Made by a program: the position numbers and the translations under genes
Notes under the pieces: model-generated
What the model was told of the DNA's origin: nothing
The model's database searches: none
The model's input: only the letters and a program-made list of their open reading frames with translations
In this document: positions 15,828 through 28,209 of the stretch, piece by piece
How the letters are laid out: each line of letters opens with the position of its first letter
Position numbering within the stretch: the stretch's first letter is position 1
Assembly (NCBI GenBank): GCA_905250025.1
Contig: CAJNOJ010000050.1
Coordinates: 188,135-252,134, forward strand
DNA length: 64,000 bases
DNA from: Adineta ricciae
Taxonomy: Eukaryota; Rotifera; Eurotatoria; Adinetida; Adinetidae
Direction of reading: 5' to 3'

Positions 15828-16019
15828 TCATTGATGCATGCCAATGCTGCCAAGGGGCTGATCATGCGCATTCAAATCTGTCTGCCATTTATTCACACAA
15901 TTGAAAATTTCATCTGACAATGTTTTGCAGTTCATTTTGTAACTTATTGTTTCATCCCATTTTGGAAAATGATGATAGTGTTCCTCTTTTGTATTATCAA
16001 GGCGTAGTTCAATTTTCAT
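15828..16019 (-). CDS. Possible small protein (63 aa), unrecognised
   Basis: A 63-codon frame starting ATG (MKIELRLDNTKEEHYHHF) with a charged, helix-like composition and a hydrophilic Cys/Trp-containing middle (NCKTLSDEIFNCVNKWQ). It lies just downstream of the INCENP-like gene on the same strand, with about 160 nt between stop and start. The sequence is not low-complexity, which favours coding, but no family is recognised and no splice partner is evident. It may be an independent small gene or noise. Confidence 0.3.
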   Translation of the reverse strand: MKIELRLDNTKEEHYHHFPKWDETISYKMNCKTLSDEIFNCVNKWQTDLNAHDQPLGSIGMHQ

Positions 16020-16182
16020 GCCGCTTTTTCCGACGACAATTATATATCAATCATGTGCGAATGAAATCAAAAGAGAAAATCAATATCGATGTCTTATTGA
16101 CAGTTATCCACTGTCGCTTCTCTTTGTCAATTTATTTACATAACAATCATTCTCGCGATTAAATAAAAAAAAGCCCGAAGTT

Positions 16183-16918
16183 CTAGACCAATATCGATTT
16201 GTTACTATTAATAGGTATCGGATTCGTCGGACGCGGAAGATCATCATCTAGCAGTTGAACGTTCGGTAGCATGGAATGAAGAATCGTTCGTAGATGTGCT
16301 GGAGAACAGTCAATTGTATTTCCGAAGATTTCACTTGGATTACGATGAAAATAAATTTGATTACACATAGCAATTTGAAGTTCATTTTCTACGAAGAAGT
16401 GTTGATTTTTTCACATATGTCATTGATGACGCATTCAATTTCGGTAAACTTACTTCTCGCCCATTGGGGAATTGGTTTCTTCTGATGTGTACTTGATTTC
16501 GTGGCAAATATTGAACTCTCATCACTTTCGTCATCGAAATTCATGTGCAAAATTGTCATGTCATAATTGTTCTGTGCGGGATAATCTTCGAACGGTTGGT
16601 TATTGTCAAGCACAGGTTGAGCTCTAGGAAAATACGATGATCAGTTGAATTGAATGCCTGAGGTGCATTGAAATTGAATGTTTACTTTGTGCGTAACGAA
16701 CGTTTCGTCTGATGATGACGATGCTGTTGTTTTTTATTTTTCAATGCTTGAATGCCCATTAATGGTGGTCGAACGTTTCGTGATGGAGAGTTTTGCTGCA
16801 TAATCGACGAAGATGAAGAAGAAGAAGTTGGAGACTAGTTTTTGAAATAAAAAGAAATCGAGTTTAGACAACTTACAAGCAAAACAACGCATTGAACAAG
16901 TGATTTGAGCACTTTCAT
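16183..16918 (-). CDS. INCENP-like chromosomal passenger protein (C-terminal part with IN-box)
   Basis: Four exons (16918-16877, 16834-16686, 16623-16454, 16388-16183) join in phase. The last junction, across a 65-nt intron, creates the IN-box PIPQWARKNELQIAMCNQ, followed by a conserved-looking NPSEIFG. An acidic DDESDESS segment lies before it, the same order as in human INCENP (acidic run, then KPIPTWAR, then LFG). The IN-box binds and activates Aurora B kinase at centromeres and the central spindle. Upstream sequence is Ser-rich and basic (RNVRPPLMGIQALKNKKQQ). I see no long single alpha-helix of the vertebrate type and no TSS phosphorylation motif after the IN-box. The Met at 16918 is only a default start; exons further upstream are likely. 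Confidence 0.7.
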
Positions 16919-17132
16919 CTTCTCGAAAAACAAGCAAATGAACTGATTTAATTGATACAACTTGTTATTTTATATACATATATAAGGAAAAAAACAGCTC
17001 AGCAGGACTAGTCTGTATCGCATCTCCTAATCAGTCGTATCAACATTAATTGTCATCGAAGCAAGACTTTTGACAAGTACTCATGAGAATAGAGAAAAAT
17101 AACATCGAATTTCTAATTAATACCAATTATAC

Positions 17133-17366
17133 CTCGAGCAAATAACGAAGAAAACTTTTTCGGACATAATCAGGAATTCCGTGAAGTAAACCAGTCGACA
17201 GTGGTGTTGTTGCTCCAGTTGATGATGATGATGATGCGGGAGGAATTTTCTTCTTGAAGAGATTTTTTCCATGGAATAATTTCCTCAAACGTGATGATGG
17301 TTTGTTTGGTATCGATTTCGTATTGATGCGCGTCGAAAGAATTTCATGTGAACGCAGTTTCATGGC
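17133..17366 (-). CDS. Probable upstream exon, possibly of the INCENP-like gene
   Basis: An open frame bounded by a good acceptor (tatatatttttag at its 5' side) and a GTATAA donor. It encodes a basic segment (KPSSRLRKLFHGKNLFKKK), a Ser run and HGIPDYVRKSFLRYLLE. The last element resembles the VMKSFIKRNTP segment of INCENP, but similarity is short. Phase-0 joining to the exon starting near 16942 is possible but gives a hydrophobic stretch I do not trust. It could instead belong to a separate gene. Confidence 0.4.
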
Positions 17367-17502
17367 CTAAAAATATATATGATCTAGAATATCAATTCAT
17401 TTCAAGTAAAGAACATTCAACGAATGACCCATGCTTCCGTTCGAACGTTAGATTTTCTCCCGTTCTCTCATTAGCAATGCAGTGCTGTCATTTTTCTCTC
17501 TT

Positions 17503-17524
17503 CGCTCTCTCTCTCTCTCTCTCT
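17503..17524. repeat. (CT)n microsatellite
   Basis: A CT dinucleotide run of about 22 bases within the intron or intergenic region upstream of the INCENP-like exons. Confidence 0.85.
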
Positions 17525-18130
17525 TAAATGTCCAACGTATCATTAACACAGTAATAGACTTCATTCAATGATTGATTCGTGTCGAGAAAGAGAGAAAGAG
17601 AAGGAAAAAAAACGAACCTAAATTCTAAAGATAGAAGGCTAATTGTACTAACTAGGAGAGAAAAAAAAGAGAAAGGCCACGCCTTTCGAGAAAAGCTTTA
17701 GATAGAAATGAAATAGTGTGAAAATATCTGATTGACGTACTCGTATTTCTCAGAAAAAGAAAATATTGAAAAAGTGAATAGCCGCCAGGCAAAACCTATT
17801 ACTGTTACTTACTGTTAGTTTAGGTGTATGCATATTGAATGAGAAGAAGAAATGAAATCGACGTATTTATATATATATACACCAAGATCAACAATCTTGT
17901 CCAACTGTTGCCGTCGTTTGTTTTGATTAACTGTCGCGTGTGAGATGACGCAGCTCGATAGTTCTTCTCTCTCGGAATAGATCACAAAAATTGATAGATC
18001 AAGTATTTGAACACTTATGTTTTTAGTGGTGACAGCTTGTCTTTGCTCTGCTTCAAAGATTTCTAACACTTACTCTTCGATCTTGTCCAATCATCTGGCT
18101 AAGTGAGATATAGACACAATGTGTCAACTG

Positions 18131-18282
18131 ACAACTGTTGTTTATTCTGTACATCATCATCATCATTGTCGTCTTGGTTCTCTTCTTCTGTTGATTTAAC
18201 CGACCGATCATTGGCAAGTGCTAATCGTGTGAGAAGATATTGATCTGTGCATTCGATTGCATCAAACAGCGGAAATATGAAC
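18131..18282 (-). CDS. Possible exon with acidic tail, gene unassigned
   Basis: An open frame following an acceptor (gaatcgcag) encodes FIFPLFDAIECTDQYLLTRL, then an acidic run (EEENQDDNDDDD). A second short segment ending in a GTAAGT donor lies at about 18076-18100. These may be 5' exons of the INCENP-like gene (a CEN-box-like N-terminus would fit), but I cannot fix the joins or a start codon. Confidence 0.3.
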
Positions 18283-18950
18283 CTGCGATTCAATGATTTC
18301 AGTATACTTCCTTTTTTATCACTTCGATAAAATCGTTTTATATCCGATCGATCGGGAAAAAACGATTAATAATTCGATATGTTTATCTCTAAAGATCATT
18401 TCGATTTGAATTAAGACATGTTTAAATTGTAACAATCTCATTATCGACATTTCGTTTTTTTCCTTAATTAATAGCTAGAAAACAAGCCCGTCACCCTACT
18501 GTGTGTGTGTGTGCGCATGTTGCTTCCCTTTTCCGTCACTAACTCGACGAAGTTCAGTGCGGGCTGAGGAATCTTTCATATGTCAATTATCTCTTGTCGA
18601 ATTATAATTTCCACCTGTTATTCAGATAATTATTTGCTTTGATCATTGACAAGAGAAAAATAAACATAGGTTTTTGTTGCGCAGAAACTGATCGGTGAAT
18701 ATATTTCCAACAGATTGACAAGAATACAACGGATTTGTTTGAAATTGATTTTCAGTTGAGTAGCTAACATATGGTCGATTAGTATGGTTATCTCGAGCTG
18801 TTTTTTATTGGTTCGGCATGTTTTTCTTCGCCAATGAGAGAGAAAAAAATGAACGATTGGTTGCGATGGTAATCGTTTTCAAATATTCATTTCATCTTTG
18901 CAAAATCATTTCTCGTTTTTATTCATGTCGAAAGCGAAAAGATATTCCTC

Positions 18951-19951
18951 ATGATCTTGAAAATCTTCTCATTGAACCATTATCCAGCGCATGAAAACAC
19001 GAAAACACGAAATGAACTGATTTCCTTGATAACTGAACCATTCGCATCACAATCGACGGAAGAATGTTCTTCAAGTTTAACTGTCAATCATGAGCAGTCG
19101 TCACCATCAAATGAACAAGGAGATACACAAGAGTATTGAATGCCATTTGGTATATCGCGTGGATTGATCAGCACTTTATCTTTTAGGACAGAGAATGGTC
19201 AAATTTGTCGAATATGCTATTCAACAAGTAATCTTCAATCTTTAATTGCGCCTTGCCAATGTACGGGAACAATGGGTATCCTTCATCAAAATTGCCTTGA
19301 ACGATGGCTTGAAATATCTAATACAACTAAATGCGAAATATGCCAACATGAATATGATGTAGTACGACATCCGAAACCGCTATTTTATGTATGAAGTTTT
19401 TCGAAAAAGTTCATTCCACTCGGAAGTATTCTTTCGTTCATGTAGTTTTTCACCAATCCTATTCGTTCATCAGATGTTCGTTATTCGATCAACGATCTAA
19501 TCATATTCTGTATATTAACCATCATTATCAGCTGGTGTGCGACGGTTCTTTAACGATGATATTTCATCCGAATAGACTTTTCTTTTTTCAGGCTATCAGT
19601 TCTGACTGTGTCAAAGATCCAAAGAGCGAATACATTTTACGATAAAATATCTTATATTCCACTCCTGCTATCGATAATTTCTATTTATATTGTATGGTGC
19701 TGGGTAATGAATATGATCTATTCGTTCTTTCTATGCACAGATTTGCATTTTTCTAGGTTAGCTATCGTTATCATCTTCAAGTGATCAAAGAATGGCGTTC
19801 ATTAAATCAACAGATCCGCCTTGTTAATAAGAAAAAATACAAAGTAGATTTACATTCACCGCATGGCGACCAACAACAATGTTCTCTTCTGCCAACAATT
19901 CAGCTTGAGATCGAAGACAATCTCCTTGCGGAAGTATGCGTTCTGAAATGA
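18951..19951 (+). CDS. MARCH2/3-type RING-CH E3 ubiquitin ligase
   Basis: Five exons (18951-19132, 19187-19388, 19446-19534, 19592-19703, 19757-19951) join in phase to about 259 residues. Exon 2 encodes the RING-CH finger: CRICYSTSNLQSLIAPCQC, then a conserved His/Cys pair, LERWL and CEICQHEY (C4HC3 ligands visible). Two membrane spans follow: LIIFCILTIIISWL and ISYIPLLLSIISIYIVW. The post-membrane block VSYRYHLQVIKEWRSLNQQ matches the FRYHCQLYSEW region of MARCH2/3. By family knowledge these enzymes ubiquitinate membrane proteins on endosomes and the ER. The TM exons are only visible after splicing because each is short and frame-shifted relative to its neighbours. The N-terminal 60 residues are polar and variable. 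Confidence 0.9.
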
Positions 19952-20794
19952 TAGAAATGCATTCATATTTCAAGAAAATCATGTTTGATGGGTTGAATGT
20001 CATGTACGACAAACATTTTCTATACATTTTAAATTGATAAATAATGCATGTCATCAATTGAAGATTGACGTTGGTTAACCTATTTTTTTTTCTATTATGG
20101 CCAAAGAAAGAAAATACAGAATACTGTTCGAACAAATAGCTGAGATTTGATAAGAATTCTGTTCCGATAATCAGCGCTTTTTTCAGATGTTTCAATTTTT
20201 GATTGATTATAATAAAAGGTTTATTTGAATTTGATAATCCAGAAATTTAATTTCACAGAATCCACGACCGGACTTACAATTATAATGAATTAAATGTAGT
20301 GTTGTTCATGGTGAATGTCATAGATTTGTCCTTAAAGTGAGAAGAATGCAAGAAATCACTTTTCCATCTCGTTTTACTGTTCATCACGTCATAGATGGTT
20401 AGTGAAATATATTTTGAAAGAAAATTGAATCATTGTGAAAAAGAAAAAAAAAGAAGAACTGATTCATGGTCACATAAATACAAATATGAATAAAATGACA
20501 GAGGATATTAGTAGAATAATCGTAAAAAAAGAATGGAACGGGAGAGAGAAAAATAAATTATAAGTGAAAATATGAAATGTATGACAAGCCGAACGAAAGA
20601 TTGCATAAGGAATTATCACTGATACAAGTGATCAATGAGCAAAGGAGAAGAAAAAGAAGCAAAGAGTCAGGAAACCAAATGTCGGGTTTCTATAAAACAA
20701 GAAAAAGAGTCAATGTTTATTATGTATGTATGTATTTTCTTGTATCAAAAATAGAAAGAAAAATTCGATGATAGATTTGATATGATTGAAGAAT

Positions 20795-23700
20795 TTAAGT
20801 AAAGGTTTCTTCGCGCGGTAAAGCTGGTTCAAGATTTGGAATAACCGGAGTCACGTCATTTAGCTCTTGATCGTTATTAGCAAAAGATCCATGATTCATT
20901 GTATGATGATATGGACTCGGATGAGAATCCGATCGAAATCGTTGCGGCGGCGCAGGAGTAAGTAGAGCAACTGAGGTCTTCTTTTGCATATCGACAGCAG
21001 GTAATTTATTCACATCGATTCTACCCTTGTAAATAACACCATCATGACCTTTTATATCAACTTCATTTCTACAAAAAAAAGAGAAACATTTCAGGTCTTA
21101 ACTGATTCGTTTTTGTCGGATAGTTACTTAGCGATAAGTCCTTCTTCTGATACCGTTGGTCTAAAAACAAGAATGAAGTAAAATGAACTCGAGACAAACA
21201 AATCAAATTATTACTGTGTTTTGATTTGACGTTTAAATGGTAGCGTTGTTGTATGTGAACCACCGCATTGTCGAACAGTTGCGTATACGTCTGCCACACC
21301 GCCGCCGAGGTCATTGCTAAACTGCTGACTAGAATGGAATTTAGCAAACAATTCAATGGATCTTTCATTTGAGGAAAAGAAGTGAACCTCTTTTGAAATT
21401 GGCGAATTTGGTCCAGTTCGTAGGTGGTGTATGGTCGGGGTGACTGGATGGGACGCATACCCAGATTTGCTGGAAGACTCGGCTGTTGTCTGCATGTGAG
21501 AAAAGAAAACAAATTCGTTGGAAAAAAGTAAATTCGAAACGCAAGAAAAATAAATTCAATTATAACAAACGACACGAACGGGTGTGGTTGAACGTCAATG
21601 GGACGATCACAACTGATGCAATGAAAACGAATAAGCGGCTTTCGTAAACCAGCTGCTTCATCTTCAGACATAATAGGTACGTGTTGATGCTGTTGTTGAG
21701 TGGGTTGTGAATCTTTCTTCAAAAGCACAAAAACATGAAACAAATACAGACAACGAAGAAACAAGAAAACAAATTCTATTCTAGATTCTTTCACATTGTG
21801 CAGAGACAATATACCACAGGACAAAACTGAACTTGTTGATTTCGTGAGATGCAAGTACTTACCGCTAATCTCTTTAATTTCTTCAATTGTTTCTCCAGAT
21901 ATTCACGTAAAGCATCAAGTTCAGAACGATTGATTTTACCATCAATATCAGTATTCATTTTGTTTAAATCTTGTTTTTGAATATCTTCCTAAAATGAAGA
22001 CAGTCGCACATCTACGGTTTGATTTCATGTTCGATTACATACGTGAACGTTGAATTTCTGCATGCAATCGTTGATGTTTTGCGACAGTTCATTGCAAGTA
22101 GAGTTGAAATCTTTCTTCAGAACACGATTATCCAAGTCGCGTTTATCAGCTTTCTATCAATGAATAAGCAAATAAGCGAGACTTTCTAAATTCCAATTTA
22201 CTTTATCAAGTTCATTGTTAACATAAGTTTTATCCGCTTTATTTTGTTCTAATTGTTCAATCAGCTTCTTCAATTTCTACACAAAGGGTAGCACATTACG
22301 TTCATTGATTTGATAAGTACAAATTCATTTGGAAATTACCTCAATATCTTGTGAAGATAGATTTCCTTTATTAACCAGATCTTGAACAAGTTTTTTCAAT
22401 CGATCGAGATCTTCACGTAGACGTTGTAGAGCCGTTCGAAAATCGGCAATATCTTCTGAATGATCCGATCGGTGTCCAGCCTGTTAATACACGAGCCTTT
22501 TTCCTTCAGTCAAGACATATTAATCTCATTCCAAACCTGTGGTTGTTCCTCTCGGATGATCACTGGTGCTACAGGTACCGCTGGTGCCTAGAGAAGAAAA
22601 GTCAACGTGATAAATCAAGGTTTGAACATAGTGTTAATAAAAAATTTTAGTCGACAGATCTTGAGACATGTTGTGAACTTCTGAAATGTACATATTTACA
22701 TAGAAATCTAATGCAAATAGAGCACATATCGATGATGAATAGAAGTGATATAGTGTTCGTGTGGCAGTAGGAAGAGAACATTTTCCTTTTAAATTGGATC
22801 AATGTTTGACATTAACTAGTAAATATATGACCATCTGGTATACCTTTCTTTATCTCGAGTATGTCGGCATATTTATTGTTAGTTCAGGTAACTAGCCTAA
22901 TGACAACGATGATAAAGGTGTTTTCCTCGTGCTCTACCAACTATCTTTCTCTCTCTCTCGCTCGCTCTCTTTTTCACGGAAACATATTCTACACTTTTTT
23001 TTCTCATTTCACTTTAGGATAAATCTCCGTCAGGTGGATTTCTTCCAGATGTTCAACTACATCTAACAGTGTAGAGTCGTGTCGTGAAGACCAGCATGAT
23101 TCGTTGGTATAATCAATTCGTATTATGCTGAGATTTTACGATATGAAATACACTTTCGTTGCTATTGTCTCCTACTGTGTTTAAATAAACGCTCCCTTGT
23201 TTTTTTTTCGTCTCTATCGTACGTATGAAAAATATTTTTGTCAATTAATACTCGGTTTTCTTTTGATCTTACTGCATACTTTCATACAATCAACTACTTC
23301 AATGAGTGGAAAAAGTTCGACTCGAATGATTGCTATGGTATATAAAATAACATTGTCTTGAGAAGAAGAAAAATATGTGTTGAATGCTACTCACCGATGG
23401 TTCTTTCGAGAGAATATCTTGCAAATCACGTTCGAGTGCAGCAAGACGATCCAATAAATCTTTATGCTGATTTTTAAATGCTTCGAATTCATCGCGATCA
23501 AGTTTTTTATTCTAAACGATTTCATCAGGTCTTAATTATTCCTTTCAGTCGGTTCTCACTTGTAATTCTTCTACTAATGCTCGTAATTGTTCATGACGAT
23601 CATTCAATGTACCTAAGAGCGCTAAAAGTTTGAGAAGTTTATCCGATGGTGCTCCGTGTCCTCCAGCAGATAGGTCCTTGACAAAGGAAAAGCATTATTC

Positions 23701-24924
23701 AATAAGATCAAATTGTTTTTCGTTCGCTACCTTTCGTTTGTCGGACTAAAATTTAAATTACGGAGAAAGAGAAGAAAAAGTTAAATTTGAATGATCAAAC
23801 AAAAAAATATTTACTGTTTGGTTTTCAGTGAGTCGTGTGTCTCGCGTTGAAGCCATACCGGTTGATGGTTGATGAGGAGATTTTTCTATGGATTCTCGAC
23901 CACTATTAAATGCATCTTCTAATCGATCCCACGTGACGAAATTAGCCGGATCGATGTTTGGCTCATGACTTTTCTTCGCTAGTTCATCAAAACGATCACG
24001 TAGTGATGCCTACCGTAGGCAACATTCAAACTATCAATATTCAAATCAATGATGAGGCTTACTAATAGATTTTGTAGGTTGCGAATTTTGTCATCTAAAT
24101 TCTCCACATCTGATTTCTTTGCCTAAAAGACAATTCATCGTTGATCATATTCAAATAAAGAAATCCATGTACCCAATCGTGTTTTTCTTTGTTCAACGCA
24201 TCAACAAGACGCTTCAATTCGTCCTGTTGTTTTTTCAGTTCATCAGTTGTTTGTTTGACGTTTTCATGCGATTCTTTCAAATCATTCATATCGGAAATAA
24301 GATCTTGAAGTAATGAAGCGAGCTAAACACAACAATCAATCATATCTATATGACCATAGGACTGTTATTATTTCCTACTCGTGTTATTCCGTTTTCCGCC
24401 GATTCTAGACGTTTCTCCATTTGAGTATATTGCCAAACTTCAAGTATGGGTCCTTGACGAGTTGCTGCTTTGGAAGAACTTTTGTCATCAGATGTATGTT
24501 TAGGTATTTGTTTAGCACGATCGATAATTTCTGAGTTTGATGGTATTTCGTTTAGAGCATTTAATTGGGATTCAAAACGCGAGACTTTCTCTTCTAATGA
24601 TGTCAAACGATCTTGACTTCGATCACGTTTTCTTCGTTGAATCTTTTGCTTATTTTCATTGTTCATATCGTCACTTTCGTCGACTTGACTCGTCGATCCG
24701 TCCTGGTCAAATTTCACATGTTGTCGCGGTGTTGTCGAAGTCGATAGCGCTTCTTTGATTGCGCGTTGATCATGATCGGTCATTGTCGGTTTATAATTGA
24801 ATAAATTCATCGCTTTAAGCATTTGTAAAAGAAGAGTTTTTAACACATTGAAGTTCACTGCTCCTGCCTCAGGATCTCCCAAGGACAGGTAAACCAATTG
24901 TTCAAGTGAAACTGTATCAGTCAT
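20795..24924 (-). CDS. QRICH2/C16orf96-like protein (DUF4795 family)
   Basis: About 17 short exons run from ATG at 24924 to the stop at 20795. The N-terminus (SLEQLVYLSLGDPEAGAVNF) matches the start of C16orf96 and QRICH2. A long coiled-coil follows (TSLEEKVSRFESQLNAL, DELKKQQDELKRLVDALN, TALQRLREDLDRLKK). The conserved C-terminal region includes LIRFHCISCDRPID, LPANLGMRPIQSPRPYT and VADVYATVRQCGGSHT, as in DUF4795 proteins. QRICH2 is a structural component of the mammalian sperm flagellum, so a cilium or flagellum role is likely. One intron (about 22.6-23.4 kb) is roughly 800 nt, unusually long here. An EF-hand-like loop lies at 21920-21955. Individual junctions were read from GTAAGT-type donors but not every phase was recounted. 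Confidence 0.88.
22949..22972. repeat. CT-rich simple repeat
   Basis: Pyrimidine run (tctctctctctcgctcgctctc) inside the long intron of the QRICH2-like gene. Confidence 0.8.
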
Positions 24925-26231
24925 CTAAAAGAAACAACCTGTCGGTTAAGTTTGTCAAATGATTAGTTTGCGTGAACAAATCTATTTTTATCTGACACCT
25001 ACCGGTTTTCTTCTCCTGTCAACAATAGAGACTGTTCTTTTCCTTTGTCTGCTCTATTTTATCCTCTCACTATTCGATCGGCATGCACATCCATGTATAT
25101 AGAAAAGTCAGTCAATGGCGCATGTAAGATGCACGTCGATTCTTGAAATAGAAATCATTTCTTTCAATAAGGTTTCTAATCATTCAGAACAAATGAAACG
25201 AACAACGACATCGGAAAGTTGACAAAAGAAATGGAAGAGCTCACTCTTATTCTTTCTCAACTACCCCTTCATTTCATTTTCTCTCTCTCCCTCCCTCCCT
25301 CTCTTATTATTGTCGCCGACGCTTGTCTGACAAACGCCAAATCTTTCGTCAGTTTTTCTCTTTTTTCTTTCTCGACATTTTTCTTTTGCTCACCATTGTT
25401 ACCTTTCCGAACGATATATATTTCGCATATTATAAGAGTCTTTCTTTCTTTTATTTATGCACTAAATTCACGATTATTTTACTTACAAAGAAAAAAGAAA
25501 GAATAATCATCGTCGTGATGTTTGTTTGCTATGTAATAGAAGAACTCGTTTTTTTCCTTCCTCTAAGCAACCATTTGCTTTTACTTTGACCATGGTTTGA
25601 CCCCTACAGATAAAGAACAACAAGTCAATGCAAAAATATTTATCAACTAGCGCCATCAGTTAAATATTTTTGCGAACAGAAAACAAAGCATTTACCTGCG
25701 AGGGGAAATACACTTCATGTTCGTTTCGTTCGACTGTTACGGAATCGTTTGATGCTATATCATGTGACAAAGCAGAGAATACTTTTACTATATGTTAGAA
25801 TTGTAAGTACACCGGTTCAATTCACGATCGAGAAAAGTTATTTACAATACGACGGTTACAATGACTTCAGTCTTCTTCTAAGACACGTCGAGGATGTCCA
25901 TTTTCTCGAAAGTATATGAAAAATTAAGACTGAGAAAGCTGTTCTTATTGTATATCGATTTCATCCAGATTATAATCGATTCAAATCAAATGTTTGTGTT
26001 TTCATATATGATTTTCTCGTAATCACGACAACAACAAGCAAAATTTTAGCTGTATTTATGAATAAACAACGTATGAGTGATTACAAATACATGATAATCA
26101 AAAAGAGAAAAACGCGCAGACAGTTTTTAGATAGCTCCATCCATGGCGAAATGAGCCATTAGTTATCGCCATTGATTTCGATCCTGAAATGGATAGAAGC
26201 AATTTTTGATTCAATCGTCTTGCAGTAATTC
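24925..26231. other. Intergenic, no supported gene
   Basis: Pyrimidine-rich tracts around 25245-25400 produce long but low-complexity open frames that I do not accept as genes. This is the promoter side of the QRICH2-like gene and the 3' side of the SR-protein gene. Confidence 0.45.
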
Positions 26232-27807
26232 TTACTCAACGTGATGATCATCTGTATGACCATTTGATGAGGCCACTTGATGATTTTCAGCACTTGGGCT
26301 ACGTGAATTTCGTTTTCTAAACAAGTTGATTTGTTTCATTGAAGTAATCCTACGCAAAATTTACCCATTCTTGTGACCTGGTGATCCATTTTCTGAGTGT
26401 GACGACGAACGATGCCGACGATGTTCAGTGTCTCGATTGTATTTCTTGTTTTGTTGATCGCGTCGACCATCTTTTATTATAAAAAGAAAATATAATTTGG
26501 TTATTCGCTTTTATAGGCAAGTCTTTTTTTACCTCGAGACGAAGTGGATCGTGAACGAGATCGTGTTCGTGATCTTGATTGTGAACTTGGACTTCGTCGC
26601 CGATATTTCCTCTCAGAACGGCGATAGCCTGGACTGCGCGATCGGCTTCTAAAGTAGAAAGAATTAATAACGCGCATCTAATCCGATATTTTCATTCCTA
26701 AATGTCGATTTCAATAGTCGATAACAGTTGACAAGAAAGGAATATATTCATCTTTATGAACTCATCTAAGAAAACCTATGTACTCTGATAACATACCTTT
26801 ATCTCTTCTGTTTCTCTGCCAGAAAGCACGACTAAGTAGATATGATCGATCCACCCATTAGACACAAGAAATCAACAAACAGAATAGAAGGAAAAGAAGA
26901 CACAAAAAGAACGAAAGTCGAGCCCAAAACCAACTGATTTCATTTTCTTAATACGGATGCTTCTCCAACCAAATCATTCGTATTCACCATTAGTCATCAA
27001 CAACAACTAGAAAAATAATCAAATTTATATCGAGAGAATATGAAACATGTCGAATATCATCTCTCGTATGGTATTAGTTTTTCCGCTATCAAACGGTAGT
27101 TAGGAGAATTAATCATCTGGTTATTTCAAGCATCCTTTCTCTCAGATATAAATTTACCTTGAATAACGACGACGACTATACCGATCATCGTGACGACGAC
27201 TACTATACGAATCTCGATAACCACGGCGATATGGAGGTGATCGTGAACCTGACAAATGTAACGATGCATGTTTGTTTAAAGAACGTTTGTAGAACTTACG
27301 ACGATAGGATGCATGAGCTCCCCGTCCGCCTGGATTTCTTGGACGGGCCCAACTCAATCCAATGCGTGAACCGTTGACAGCTCTAAAGAATGCAATAGTC
27401 AGTGAAAAGATAAACAAACATCATCTGACCGATGGATATTCTACTCACTTCCCATCCAATTCTTTCATTGCACGCTCTCCGTCAGCTCGATGACGAAAAT
27501 TGATGAATGCAAAACAGGGTGGATTCGAAGCGACCCAGACTTCATTCAGTGGTCCAAAGGGACGAAAAAGTTTTTCAATTTCCCGTCGACTAACACCCAT
27601 GGCTAAATCTGATAAATGTAAACGACAGCCACCTTCACCATTCTAGAACACACGAATCAAAATGCTGAATATTTGTAGATAGAAGTATTGCCATACCCAA
27701 TCTCGTGCTTTGCCTGTTCGACCTGAGCTTGATGATGAAAGTGATCCTGAACGTGAACGCGAATGTGAGCGTGACCTTGAATAGGAGCGATCTCGACTAC
27801 GACCCAT
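26232..27807 (-). CDS. SR-type splicing regulator, paralogue B (RS-RRM-RS)
   Basis: About seven exons run from ATG at 27807 to TAA at 26232-26234. The order is an N-terminal Arg/Ser region (GRSRDRSYSRSRSHSRSRS), one RRM and a long RS/RG-rich tail. The RRM has RNP2-like CRLHLSDL and RNP1-like NPPCFAFINF preceded by EVWVAS, resembling the SRSF3/SRSF7 class (VWVARNPPGFAF). Such proteins bind exonic enhancers and recruit spliceosome parts in the nucleus; RS repeats are phosphorylated by SRPK/CLK kinases. The N-terminal RS region before the RRM is unlike SRSF3/7 and recalls Tra2. A paralogue lies 400 nt upstream on the same strand. Splice positions are approximate to a base or two. Confidence 0.85.
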
Positions 27808-28209
27808 ATGTATCAAGACAAAAGAAACCAGTCAACAATCTAGAAGAACCAATCAAGACTAGTCAAACTGGATACAGTACACAGAAATAATCAAAGAAAA
27901 AAAGAATCTTTTTCTTCCATCAGAATAAACAAAAAACACATAGAGGAAAACATGGATGACGATTCGCGCTGTGTACAGACTCTTCGAAATATTGATTTCA
28001 ATCAGATCGATCCTCATCATTGGCGTATCTAAACAAAAAAAACGACAAGATTGCTCGTAAGGAAATACGAAGTGAATTTTGTCTACGAACCTGCGGACAA
28101 CATTGGCCGTTTGTTGTTGAGGCGAACGATCTCTGGACGACGGACGATTACGACGTGATCTTTTCAAACACGACAAATATTAATACTATCTTGTTAAGTA
28201 TTGCTGTGA

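Noticed and set aside
19824..20195. Antisense 123-codon frame
   Set aside because: It overlaps the last exon of the MARCH-type ligase, whose VSYRYHLQ block is clearly the real coding frame.
21069..21854. A single 261-codon minus-strand frame
   Set aside because: It reads through three or four introns of the QRICH2-like gene; conserved segments only align after splicing.
25219..25589. Overlapping pyrimidine-rich frames
   Set aside because: They are translations of CT/T-rich simple sequence with no domain content.
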